From: Meandrina meandrites
Lineage: Eukaryota > Cnidaria > Anthozoa > Scleractinia > Meandrinidae
Direction of reading: 5' to 3'
NCBI GenBank assembly: GCA_963693305.1
Contig: OY855905.1
Location: 36,033,137 to 36,097,136 of the forward strand
Length of the DNA stretch: 64,000 nt
The notes below the pieces were generated by a model that did no database searches, was not told the DNA's origin, and saw only the letters and a list, made by a program, of their open reading frames with translations. The translations under genes were made by a program, and so were the position numbers. Shown here one piece after another: positions 34,301 to 46,300 of this stretch (within the stretch, counting starts at the first letter, position 1; each line of letters begins with the position of its first letter).

Positions 34301-37300
34301 ATTTGACAAGGTATAATTATTCATTCATTTATTTGTACGTCCGTCCATTTGTTCATTTGTTCAATTTGCTGTTGAAAGACTTTTTTAGCTTCACTTTGTA
34401 TGTAACTCATTTATTTTGTTGTGCTAGTTGCTCAATTAATATACATTAGTGAGAGTTGGGGTCGTCGTAAATGTTTTTTATGTCAGTAAATGTGTAGATG
34501 CAGTGAAGTAGTAGGAAGTAGGAAAACAAACAAACTGTGTTTTCTTGTTATAATTTAGTTCCCAACTGGTCATTGAAAAGAGTAAAGGAAAGGATAAAGA
34601 AAATGCAGAGTTGCGGCAAGCAGGTAAATGAAAACTTTAGTGAAAATAATACTTAGCTGGTGATTGGTCCTGTACTTGCTTTAAACTCATCAACAATAGA
34701 TGAGCTTGGGTGTTGGTGCCTCAAGGTTGGTGGAGCCGGGCAATGTACAGCAGGGGAGGAGGTATCCATGGTAACCCTAAAGCGGCCACCACCCACCTGG
34801 GCACCGTCACACTGAAGGACTCAGTGGAATACTTACCAACCTAGCATGAGGCTCATCAACTCACCCGAGGGAGGGTGGGCCGGGCGAAAATTGCCAAGCT
34901 TGCGAGCGAATGTGCTAGCGAAATGAGCTTGCGAATGATAGCGAGCAGCGCACTGCGTGTAAAGGTCATGAAACGCCCCTGCACGGGTCCTGGGGCCACC
35001 CCGAGCTTTATGCGGCCAGCGGTAGCGGCGTACGGCGTATAGGCGTCACAAAATGCCCCAGCGAACCGCCAAGGTTGCAAGCGAGCTTCCTGCATCCAGA
35101 GGTTGCTGGAGGGCATTGCTTCGAGGTTAACTTTGCCTAAATTACATTTAGCCACATTTATAGTGCTTATTGTTTAAAAGACATAATTTTTGTATATTAC
35201 ATGGCTACATGATTATATACAGTGTACATGTATGTTTGTCTAATTTGCTTAACTACATACTAACAGTGTTATTTAATTATCGTTTAACCAGTTGCTGATG
35301 CACTGGAAGCAAATCAATGTCTACAAACAAAAATTGCACAGCTGGTGAGTGTCACATTTTCATCTGTACCGTCTTCTAGGCAGCTTAATTCAGTAATAAA
35401 TTATTGCTGTTGCTTTTTTCCTCAAATCTTGTTCTTATTTTCTTTATTAGGAGAAAGAGCGTGCCTTGTACGAAAGTAATGTAAATGAGATAGAAGAAAA
35501 GGTAATAAAAGAAGCTCACTCTGAATACACTCATTCTCACTATGCACATAAAATACATGTATTTTGTATTTGCCTTTGATGAGGAAGTTTGCTACTCTGA
35601 TATTTGTTTCCACACAACTAAATTCAGATACCGTAATGATTCGATTTAGCGCCCTCCTTCCAATAAGCGCCCTCTTCCGAATAAGCGCCCCCCATAGAAT
35701 GTGTTTTTGGAAATAAGCGCCCCCATTCTAATAAGCGCCCCCATTCTTACAGTTTTTGTTATTGTTAAGTATAGCCTGTGTACAGCCGTCCGCTCCCCTC
35801 AGAAAAAAATCGGGAAGGGACGTCTGTGTAATGGGTTCGCTAATCGTGTTCGGAATTATTTAGCGTAAATTAAAATTCTAGTAATTTCCGCTGATCGAAA
35901 TCTTAAACGTGCGGGCTCGTGCTATTTAAATTCCAATATGGCGTCGGAAGCGTGGTCGAACGCAAATTTCCACCGGGCGATTGACAGTGTATGTGAGATT
36001 TTTAGAGTTTCTTCGCTCTATCCAGAACAAGAAGAATGTTTAAAAGCAATTTTGCAAGGAAAAGATGTGTATGCGACTCTAAGCCTTCGTACAAATTGTT
36101 TACTTTAGTTTTGCTCGGCCATTCAACTCGAACTTGAACGGATGTTTTCGTGTTGACGTTTTGATCTTCGCACGTCTCATCATTGATCGGCAATTCGCAA
36201 TCGATCGATTGTGCGATCGGGAAAACAGCAACTGTTGGGCTATCAATCCCTTGTCCTCCTTGTTCCCTGTACAGAGTAGATGTCATAAGTGGAATTCTGC
36301 CGCAGCCAGGACGTTCTGGCGATCGTCCATCCTGCAATGCAACACGCTTCGCAGGCTGAACATTGCTTTCAAAGGGGGCGCAAGAACATCTCTTTGTTGT
36401 CATTGTATCACTTTCTTCAGAACTTGCGCCATTCGACGAACTGGAGTAAATCTGTTGCAAAGAAGCATTCACATCCCTTAAGTTAGAAAGAAGTGCTCTC
36501 CTTTTCTTTAATTTTCCGAGGCAAGACTTGCAAATGTAGAAAGATTTTAGATCCACTCTAAAATCCAGTGACAAGATTTCCGATTTGACGTTAAATTGGG
36601 TACGTCCATCGACCAGATTTTTGTCTCCATTCTTTATAATAGCAATGCTACATAGCACACATGTACTCACAAGTGACCCGACTGACATCATGGAGAAAAC
36701 ATCTTGTCTTGTGCATGTGCATAGTAGAAAAGCAATCAAAGATTTAAGCGATTTCCCGATGATTTACGAGGTAATTTTCCCGCATGTTTCTTGGATCCCT
36801 CGGAATTTGGCGGATGAACCAATTACAACACGGAAAATATCTTACGTAATGCAGATCAGTATAACAGCCAATCAGCGTACTTTCCCTACATTCCGGGAAA
36901 ACCACCCGCAGCGCGGAACACGAGTAGCGAACCCATTACACAGACGTCCCTCCCCGATTTTTTTTTGAGGGGAGCGGACGGCTGTACACAGGCTATGTTA
37001 AGTACCGTGGATAAACTCATGAACATTCACCATACCGTACATGTATATATTTACTGCTAAAATAAACAATTCTTTTAAAAGTAACTGAACTTTCAACAAT
37101 TTGTTACTGTTACAGATTGTATTATTGTTAGTTATTTTAATATTTATTAAAGTTTTGTTTTGAACATTTGGTTGATTCTCAAAAAATTAAATAAGCGCCC
37201 TGTCCTGAATAAGCGCCCTGTCTCGAATAAGCGCCCTCCCTTGAGGTGCCAAAAGTAAATAAGCGCCCCGGGCGTTAAATCGAATCATTACGGTACTCTG

Positions 37301-40300
37301 AAGGCAGTTTTTTTAAGTGAAAATATATAGAGCACAAATCTTATACGAAAATTAATATACAATATATGTTAATCATATGGGGGGGGGGGGGGGGGGGAGC
37401 AGGGGGGCTGTAGGCCCCCACCTCACCAATCATAGAGCAGAAATTTCATTAGACAGTGTGGCATAAAATTGGTTCAGCATTGAAATATTCAGTCTCGGAG
37501 TTACACCTCAAGAACTTCCTCTGACACCTAAAGAACTACCTAAGAAGCATCACCCCCCCCCCCCCCCTCCCCCTCACACCCCTAGTTTCACCACCTCTGT
37601 TATTATGAATGTATAATAAATTCATACATCATTCAAAAGTTGCACATGTATAACCTATTATGGTTTGTATTTTTTTAACCTTCTAGCTTCTTGAGACTCA
37701 GGGACAAATAGAACTTCTTGAAGAAGAAAGAAAACGACTCATTAGCGATTTAGCTGAACAAAAGGTAACAGCTGTGTAATTTAAAATATAATTGGTTAGT
37801 ACAGTTATGAATTTATTTGAATGTCTAGCATGTTTGCGTGCTCGTAAGTGTCAGTTTTGGAGAAGTAATAATTATAATTATTATCATGACTTCTCCAAAA
37901 CTGCAAATTGTGAGCTCCATATGTTCATGAAATGTGGATTCATAAGGTGGACACTTTTTTTCGCTGTTGGTTAAAACAAATCCTGTGTAACAATGTGATT
38001 TCAACTTCTTATTTCCATGGTAGCAATATTGTAGTGATCTCCAAGAGATTCAAGGAGTTAAAAATGACATGATTGCTAAGGTACACTTGTTCCTGCTCTT
38101 TGCATGGCCCTGTAAATGAAACTTGAATAAGCGATTAACATGTTGATTAGTAACTAATTATATTAGGAATAAACCCTTGGTTTCCACATATATTATGTGA
38201 CTTTACCTTCTTGACTTAAGGGCGATTACATGGCGAATTTCAGATTTTTGAAATTGGGCTGGCCACAATTTCAGCCTGGGCAAACAGGCTGAAAAACTTC
38301 ATGTAATCGCATTCAGATACAGTATCACAGAGCCCAGCCAGGCTGAAAACTGACCTTCGGAATGCACAGTGGTGACGTTTTCAACAAAACAGTATGGCGG
38401 CCATGAGAAGAAATTCACCATGTAATTGGCCCCTTAATGTTCATATTTCCTACATTATTGTAGCTGAGATGGCCCAGGTGCTACTCTAAGACCCTATTGT
38501 ACATGTAAAATATAAGGGAAGGGTTAAAAAAAGTCATATTGTGTGAATTAAAGTTAAATTTGGAAGTATGATTAATTCCTTTGCACATTGCTGAAAAGAG
38601 TTTGTATTAAACTTTTTGAATTGTTTACACAAAAAGGTTGGCACACCTTTCATGTCATATACCTGTTCTTACCTATTCTTTGTTCTCTAACAAATCTATA
38701 CATGCAGAGTTGAGCTTTTTTATAATTTTGAAGTATCACAGGCACACAATGGATGTGAACATGATGTAGCTGTGGTCATATGCACATTTTGCATGCCTGT
38801 GGCGTTGCATAATATAATTAGTGTGGATATGAACCTCCTCGGCAAACAAGTTGTCAGTTAAAATAATGGCTTTTGTTGAACATTAATGATGTTGCTACTT
38901 GTAAATTCTTAGAATAAGCACTGGATTAAAGAAAAGAAACTCACTTTTCTCCTACAGGAATCCTCCACAAACTCTTCAATGATTGCTGGTCTTTCCTCAG
39001 CAAATGAGGTACAGTGTACATATATCAGTGTTAAGAAAAAGAATAGAAGTTACAGTGGTATATTTTTGACTGAGGAAAAAATACTGCTAATTTCTACTCA
39101 TGGTTTTTACAATTGCTTTCTTCGTAAGCTCATATAGAACAGAAACTTAATTTTTGTTTGTCTGGATCCATGAAGTTGTTTCTTTTTTCTTTCCCCAGGC
39201 ATTAAAGAGTGACAAAGGCAGATTACAAAATCGTATTTTTGAACTGGAAGACAAATTACTGAGGTTCAGTATATAATTTTGATAATTTGGCCATTTTACA
39301 TACAAATTAGAATATTATGTTTTCACTATCATCTAATTATATGTGTGTATATTACTGATCTTCTGTTACTCTTTATATAAAAAAAAACCAGTCAGCAAGC
39401 CCGTACATGTATGTTATACCAAGAAAAAGCCCATGAAGCTTAGTTTGGATGGCTGTGGTTAAAACTTATTATTTTTTAATGTATTTTGTAGACTAAAAAG
39501 AGAGGAACTGTCATCAGAAAAAAGTCAGTTGGTTCAAAATGGACCAGTATTAACTAGCACACCATTCGCTCGGCAGTCTTCTCTCCAACAGGAGCTCCAA
39601 GCTCAGGAGGTACATGTACATGTAGAATGTTGATGGTAAAGCTACGAAGACTATTGCAGAACCAAACTCTTAAAACAATGGACAGGTTTCTTTCCTATAA
39701 AATAAAGATAGTTGTTAGGTTGCTCTTTTCCAGTATTGGTCTACTAAGTATCAATTAAAGCTAGCTAGTTATGACAAACTGCTCAGGATGTGGAAAAGTG
39801 CATAAAAGTGTTTTGAGGCGGCATTTCTTTCCAGGGGTTAATATTTGTGGCTTGCTACTGCCTGGGGTGTACTAGCCGAAAACGGTCACCATTAAAGTTA
39901 TCTGCTTTCTATAGACAGCGCTATAGTGCACAAGGAAAGGCAGTTAAAATTAAGAATTGCTACTTCAAGTACCGTGTAAGGGATGAAAATGAGTTTGAGC
40001 CATGCTTGCAAAACGATGTTCTATCGTTTTTCAGGAGGTTCCTGCTAACACTTAGGCAATCACCCCAGACACACATTAGCACTACTCCTTAATATTAAAG
40101 AGCATGTCAAGCAAATTAATTTTCTTGCAGACCAGTCAAACCAAAGGTCTTCCTTCTCCAATGGTGGGCGGTGAATTCAATTTGAATGATAGCCTGGATG
40201 TTGATGATGTGGACACATCATTTACTGACATGAACCAATCCTGGCTGTCTGGAGTGTCATTAGACTCAACCAGCAGTACTGCCACTTTTGAGAAATACAG

Positions 40301-43300
40301 TATCACAGCAACACAACTGGTATGTGTAGCACAGTGATTTATTATTACATCTTTGAAATTCAGCACCTTGTTAATGAGCTTCATAAATCCAAACTGCTGT
40401 TTGTGTTGCTCTTTTCAAGGCTAATGAATTCAATGAGAAGAAAGAAAAAGCACTGAGACAGATTGATGAATTAGCTGCACTGGACAGAAGTGTTGAAGTT
40501 AAAGACAGACAGGAGGTACTATCTATAATATTCATTTCACTTTTTTAAAAATTGTCACAAATAGTTCTCATTTGATTAGGAAGCATTTGTCTGCTGCGCA
40601 TCGGCATGGAAACTCATTTTAACATTATGGGGATTTTTTCGTACATGTGTACTCATTTGAACTGTTTGTTAGATTCTAAGGGACCAACTAACTCAAGAGC
40701 TGGATATATATGCTGACAAAGTGTCCTCTCTCTGTTTGAAGAAAAAAGCTGCAGAGAAGAGGTAGGCTAGAGTGAAATGCAAAAGTGTATTGTAGTTGAG
40801 AAAGATGTACTGTAATTGTTGTTGTCATGAGCGTACATGTAAGAGTCACCAAAAGTCGCCAATGGGAAGTGAATCCATGACATTCCACATACCAGTCGGA
40901 TGGTATTGAGATTGTTGTAGAAGAGTAACTGCACATTTACTATAAATTGCTACCTTCTTAATGTAAGATAAAATGAGATACATGTAAGCCATGTGTTCTC
41001 TCGGATTGTGTATAAAATGCTAATAAATCAGTTTCCATAAATTGTGAAAAAAGCAGCACTTGGTTTTCTGAGTATGTCCTCGGTAAAAAGAAAAATAAAG
41101 AAATAAATATCTTGCATTACACTGCATGTGTCTTTGTCGCTTATATAATAATAAAAAGTTTTAATTACACTACAAACAACTTTGCCACACATTTTCCATT
41201 TATTGAGCATGCATCCAGAAGCACAAATGCGTTACTATTATACTGTGTTGTCACCTATTTCACATCTTGTTGAGAATGTTCACATTTGTTTCTTTCTGTA
41301 GGAACATGAAACTTTTGGCTACGGTGAAAAAGCTTAAAGGTTAGTTATAAATATTGCAAATAATATTGCTGTTTGAATTTCTACATTTTCATTCAAGTTA
41401 GTTACCCTTCCGATAGTTTCCTTAAAAGTGCCTTTGTTTTATTATTTCCTGAAAGTTTCGAGATAACTCCTACATCAGACGCAGAAAGTTCAAACCATAT
41501 GATACTGGTACTGAATATGATTTATGAGAATGCAACAGAAAGTGCTACACAGCACCTGGTTATTACTTAACAAGTTTATAGTTAACAACGTATTTATTTA
41601 CCTGATAGAAGAGAACAAGCAGTTTTTTGAGGAGCGAAGTAAAGCCTATCAAAAGTTAGGAACAATGTCTCTTTGCAACGATGAAATGAGTGCAAGGTAA
41701 GTGAAACTTGATCTGCTCTCTTTACAAATCGGAAGAGGCTTTTCTGGCCTGTTTGCCTTCAAAATTACCTTAAGTCTTTGTTTTCTAGTGAAATTTCAGC
41801 CGGTGATAAGTTCAATTTCAGCCAGTGAAATAATATAAGGCAGTAGCCCGTTCTTACCTACAAGTGTGCATCCCTTTATTTCTATGCTGAAGATTAATTA
41901 AAGAAACCAAGAAATTCAGTAAACCTATCCGGCCTTTAAAAGTACAGTTGTTAGCAAAATGCTGCAAGTCAAAGCTGCAAGTCAAATCCACTATATACAG
42001 TATAGTGTTCAAGAACATCATGGCATTCAAAACTCTCACTGGATGTTTTTTTTTACAACTACCATAAGTTAGTTTAGTAGTCTACTAACTGACTACATAG
42101 GTCATATATAATGCTCCTCCAGAAGATAATACAGCTATTTCAATTAACGTTGTCGGATTGTAGCTTAAGCTTAAAGACAAGGTAGTATGGGTAAACATAG
42201 AGTGTTCCACGCGTACTGAATACTACTGAGATATAGCGATGGGGCAAACGAGACGTTTTGCGTTTCCTTTCTCTTCAGACATGTAAAGGAAAGATCCTTC
42301 TTCACCGCATGTACATTTAAAAAGAATAATTCGAACTACGTAACATCGAGCGAAAAGATACAAGAAAGGTTTCACGAAAAAAAAAAATACTCCACGTGCA
42401 AATGTAGATTTCCTTACATGCAAATTCCAGTAAATACCCATCCCACCATTCAGTCTGGACTCGAAAGCTTGAAGCTTTAATCCGACAACGTTAATTGAAT
42501 AAGCTGTATGTAAAACCTTTATCCTAGGATGTTGGAGCTTGAGGGGAAACATGAACAAGACATGAAAACTCTTATGCAACAGGGTGAAAACTTGGGATTT
42601 CTGGAACACCAGGTACACGTACAGTGTAATTTGTCTTTTGATTCCTTGTTTCCATCGTAGTCTAATAATTTTAAACATCTTACAAAATATTGAATTTTCT
42701 TCCACAGCTATCGGCAGTCACTGCAGATTTGTTTAAAACTAGGTAGGTTTGAAAGCAACTCTTAACTTACTAAATCTGAAAAACAAATTTCCTCGATCGA
42801 ATTAAATTGCATATTCTAAATGATATGTTCTACCTGTCTAGTAAAAAAAAACTGTTTTTGCAGGAGTAAGTTCCTTACACCTTTGCTTTGACCTTTCCTG
42901 TTCAGTTCTTGTAGAAACAAATACAGTGGCCACCTCGTTACTATTATTTACGGCCACATTTTTGTGGTCCAAACCATGGATCAGTTTTTGTTTCTTACCA
43001 CATTAGCTCGGCCACCCTGTTAGTTTGCGGCCACTCTCGCAGATAAACGAGGATCCACCGTATCTGATAGATTTTCTCCATTCACAGGGATGAAAAAGAA
43101 AGTCTTACAAGATCTCTGGAAAATGAGGTAAACTTCTCATTTGTTATACATTTCAACAAAGAGGCAGCTTCATAGGGTATTGATTGCATCGTGATCTGTT
43201 TAATGAATGTGCAATTTTCACATCACAGAGATGTGTTGATTTGATGTGGAAGAATCAAAGGGGTCTCTCACAGCCATCAACAGCGATCTGTAACTTGACC

Positions 43301-46300
43301 GTTCTATAAACCAAAAACTGTTGCTAGATGGTGGTCCTGCATTTTGAATTTCTTCACTCTTGTGACGTTTGTCTTTTTCTTTTCTTTCAGAAACTTTTGA
43401 GCTCATCACTAGAGGATGAACTTCTAAAACTTAGAAAGTAAGCTCATGTAATGTACATAGCTTGTATAGTAAGGAAGAAAATTAGATTAATTTTTTTTAT
43501 ACCTGAGTTAGTCAGGTTAGAGTTAAGGGTTGATATATTACTGTGGAAAGTTAACAGATTTACTCAGTCAGACTAAATCAGAGCAAAATTGTTTGCTTGT
43601 TTGTTTGTTTAATTAGCGTTGTTTTCATAATCGTCACTTTTTTCACTTTGAATTTCGTTTTTACATCTTGTATTTATGTGCATATTTGAAGGTCTATTTA
43701 AGCACGAACTGACCTTCACATTTTAACTTGACAATGACGTCTTGAAGATGTCGAAATGTTTACTTTTATCGCTTATATTTGAATTGAAATTTTTGTGTTC
43801 GTGGTTTGTATTTACAGAAGCCAAGATGAGTTGGAAAGTCAGCAAACACTTTTGTTAGGTAATTTATGTGTAAAACTTTAATAGTCAATATCCACTTAAG
43901 CTACAAGGGTGTTAAGCATCTTGGCAATTGTTTTTTTTTTCCTTAAGTGAGAATAAAAGAGCTAGAAAGTGAATTGGTGAAAACAACGTCACAACTTAGT
44001 ATGGAAAAGAGAAGAACTTCGACATTGGAGGTTAGTCATGTCCTCTTTCATTTTTAAGATTCACCAAGTAAAATGAAGCCATTAAAAATCGACGGTAAAT
44101 GCAACAAATTAAATTAAGACTTGTACACGACTAAAACCCAAGTATTTCATATTGCTAGACTAGTACTTTTTTCAGAACGCATTACTTTTTTGTTTAATTT
44201 GTTGGATATTGATTCGGCTTAACTCAACTTGTAACCTAATTTTTGCGTTTCATAAATAGGAATCCATTCAGCTGTCAGTTTCTAGGCACTCAGATGAACT
44301 GAAGGAAATTTTCGACGCAATCCCTAATCATGATACAGAGACTCTCAATAGAAGTAGACAGGTACTCTTTTCAGCATAATCACCTTGAATACATAATGTA
44401 TAGAGCAATTTTCGAATGAGTGTCGTAAAACAAAACTAAATTAATCACTCTGGCTTATCACAAAGGACACACAATCCAGTGAACCAATCAAAACTCGAAG
44501 CAAATACATGTATCCGGCACGACGCTCAGTTGAAAGTGCGCGAGCAGGACGCGATTGGATTTGGTTTTACTTGTGATTGGTTGAGAGAGTGGCGAGAGTT
44601 TTTTTAAGCCAATCACTGAGCGTAGTAATGCAAAACCAAAGCAAACGCGAATTACTTTCTACACTCAAGTGAAAATCGCTCTAATGTGATGATTTCAGTG
44701 TACAGCTTTAGCTCTTTTGTAGAAGAGACATCGATAGAAATATGGTCCATGTTCTTCCTGTTATGCCGTGCTGTTGGTATTTTCAACATACGCACATGTC
44801 ATTAAGGCTGCTAGTTTTGTTTTTACTCTGTTCATAGTTTTGTAACGTCAGTTTTACTCAGTAGGTGCATGTTGTATCTTATTTTGTCATCTGTTCATTT
44901 CGTCCTTTCACTTTTTTTAGTCCCCCCGCTGTTCGTCTCCTTGTATCACCGGCCACATGGTGAGAACAAAGTTGAATGATTATGTTTCACAGTCTGATAC
45001 AAGCAGAAGGATGCAGGTTTGTGTATAAGATAGCTTTTTCGTACTTATTCCAACTATTTTCTACAAGCCTTTAATTTGATACAAACTGCTGGACAGTCTA
45101 GTTACAAACATTGGTTCTTTGGCGGAGAAAGCCTGCCTTGATGTCTATTATTGTTGTACTGTTCACTACTTTCTTGTTAGTCGCTGTTTTGTGCACGATT
45201 GATGTAATTAAGCCTTCCTAACCACCCACTGGACATGTTAAAAGGCTTTATCATCTCTGTGCCACCTTTTCTTGGTGTTCCACTTCCCCCACCCCCCCCC
45301 CCCCCCCCCTTTGAGGATTCCATTTTCCGTTTTTTTTACTGCTTGCTTTGTTTTTCTGGTCGCTTCGTTTAATTTTCTTTTTCAATGACTAGGGCGTCGG
45401 AAGAGACTCTCCCGATGGAAAGCCCGTGAATGAACTTGAAGAGAAAATTCACCCAATATATCAAGAGGTTACTAAAACCCATCAAACAGGAGAGCCCGTT
45501 GAAAGTTGGCTCAATAATGACTTGTATAAGCGGCGATCTTCTTCCCTTTCCAGTGACTCTTTGAGCCCGAAAAGTGGTAGACACGAGGTGGATGGTATAT
45601 CTGAATCACCCAGTGGTAAATTCTTACAGCTTGTTGAAAATATCGATCGAGAATTAATAACATCGAGCAGTCAAACAGACTTGAAAGATTTTGTAACGAC
45701 GGGCTCACAAACGGACCTTATAAGGGAGATCGAGAAGCTTGAGAAGGAGATAAGTGTTGCAGATAAAGCGACAGTTACTGATGACGATACGTACACTCGG
45801 CGAAGAAAATCAGGCCTTACCGTGTCTCAAGTTCCAGATATCAGAACGGTAGAAAAGGCAAAAAAGCCCGATGAAGAGGGTTCGTGTAAACCCACGTCAG
45901 AAGAATCAGGCTCTGGTAAATTGAGTCTAGCTGTGGAAAAAGAAAGGTCTGCTACAAATTTATGGAGAAAGAAGCTCTCTGTTGCGTTTAAAATCCCGGA
46001 TGAGTTTGACTCTTATGAGAGTGCAACAGGCATGGCGCTAGAAAATTCAGTTGGAAGCAGTAATTTTGTGGATGGAGTGTCGCTACGTGTCAGGTCTGTT
46101 TTGTTTATCTTGAGAGTCAATAAAAATGTGTATACTTATTTTGATAATCATGAATTCAGTGGCAAATCTTGATCAATAATGTTTTTGTTTATATTATTTG
46201 TGTGCGAGTGGGGAGGTTAAAAAAATCGTTTCTGTTGTTCAAAATTTTTTTTCAGTTCCCTGGTGGTTTCAGTAGAGAGCTTATCACTTTAATCTGTTAC

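Larger units (their letters stand above)
35772..36995. mobile_element. Inner transposon: deletion derivative with RecQ-like helicase start, 80-bp TIRs, 9-bp target duplication
   Basis: Inserted inside the outer element. Flanked by TGTTAAGTA on both sides (35763-35771 and 36996-37004). The 80-bp terminal repeats (35772-35851 and 36916-36995) start 'TAGCCTGTGTACAGCC' and differ at only about three bases. The left half encodes the start of a RecQ-like helicase on the plus strand, and the right half an unknown Cys-containing protein on the minus strand. The two frames collide at about 36076, where the middle of a larger parent element appears to be missing. Confidence 0.88.
35629..37298. mobile_element. 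Outer TIR element with ATAAGCGCCC subterminal repeats
   Basis: Inverted ends 'CCGTAATGATTCGATTTA' and 'TAAATCGAATCATTACGG' are flanked by TA on both sides. Just inside both ends the word 'AATAAGCGCCC' or a close variant recurs several times. Without the inner insertion (35772-36995) and one copy of its target duplication, the element would be about 440 bp. It has no transposase of its own. It sits in the intron between exons 35451-35501 and 37687-37764. Confidence 0.88.

Noticed and set aside
34856..35155. 99-residue minus-strand frame in the GC-rich block
   Set aside because: It opens without ATG and has biased composition, no recognisable motif and no splice support.
36134..36486. Plus-strand open frames of 65-115 residues
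   Set aside because: Antisense shadows of the minus-strand transposon protein.
38219..38437. piggyBac insertion (TTAA flanks)
   Set aside because: The same flanks also fit the TTA/TAA site of PIF/Harbinger, and no transposase is present, so the superfamily is left open.
42920..43070. Repeat-like stretch ('GGCCACCTCGTTACTATT') in the KASH-like gene intron
   Set aside because: It looks like part of a dispersed repeat, but I could not define ends or a second copy in the window.
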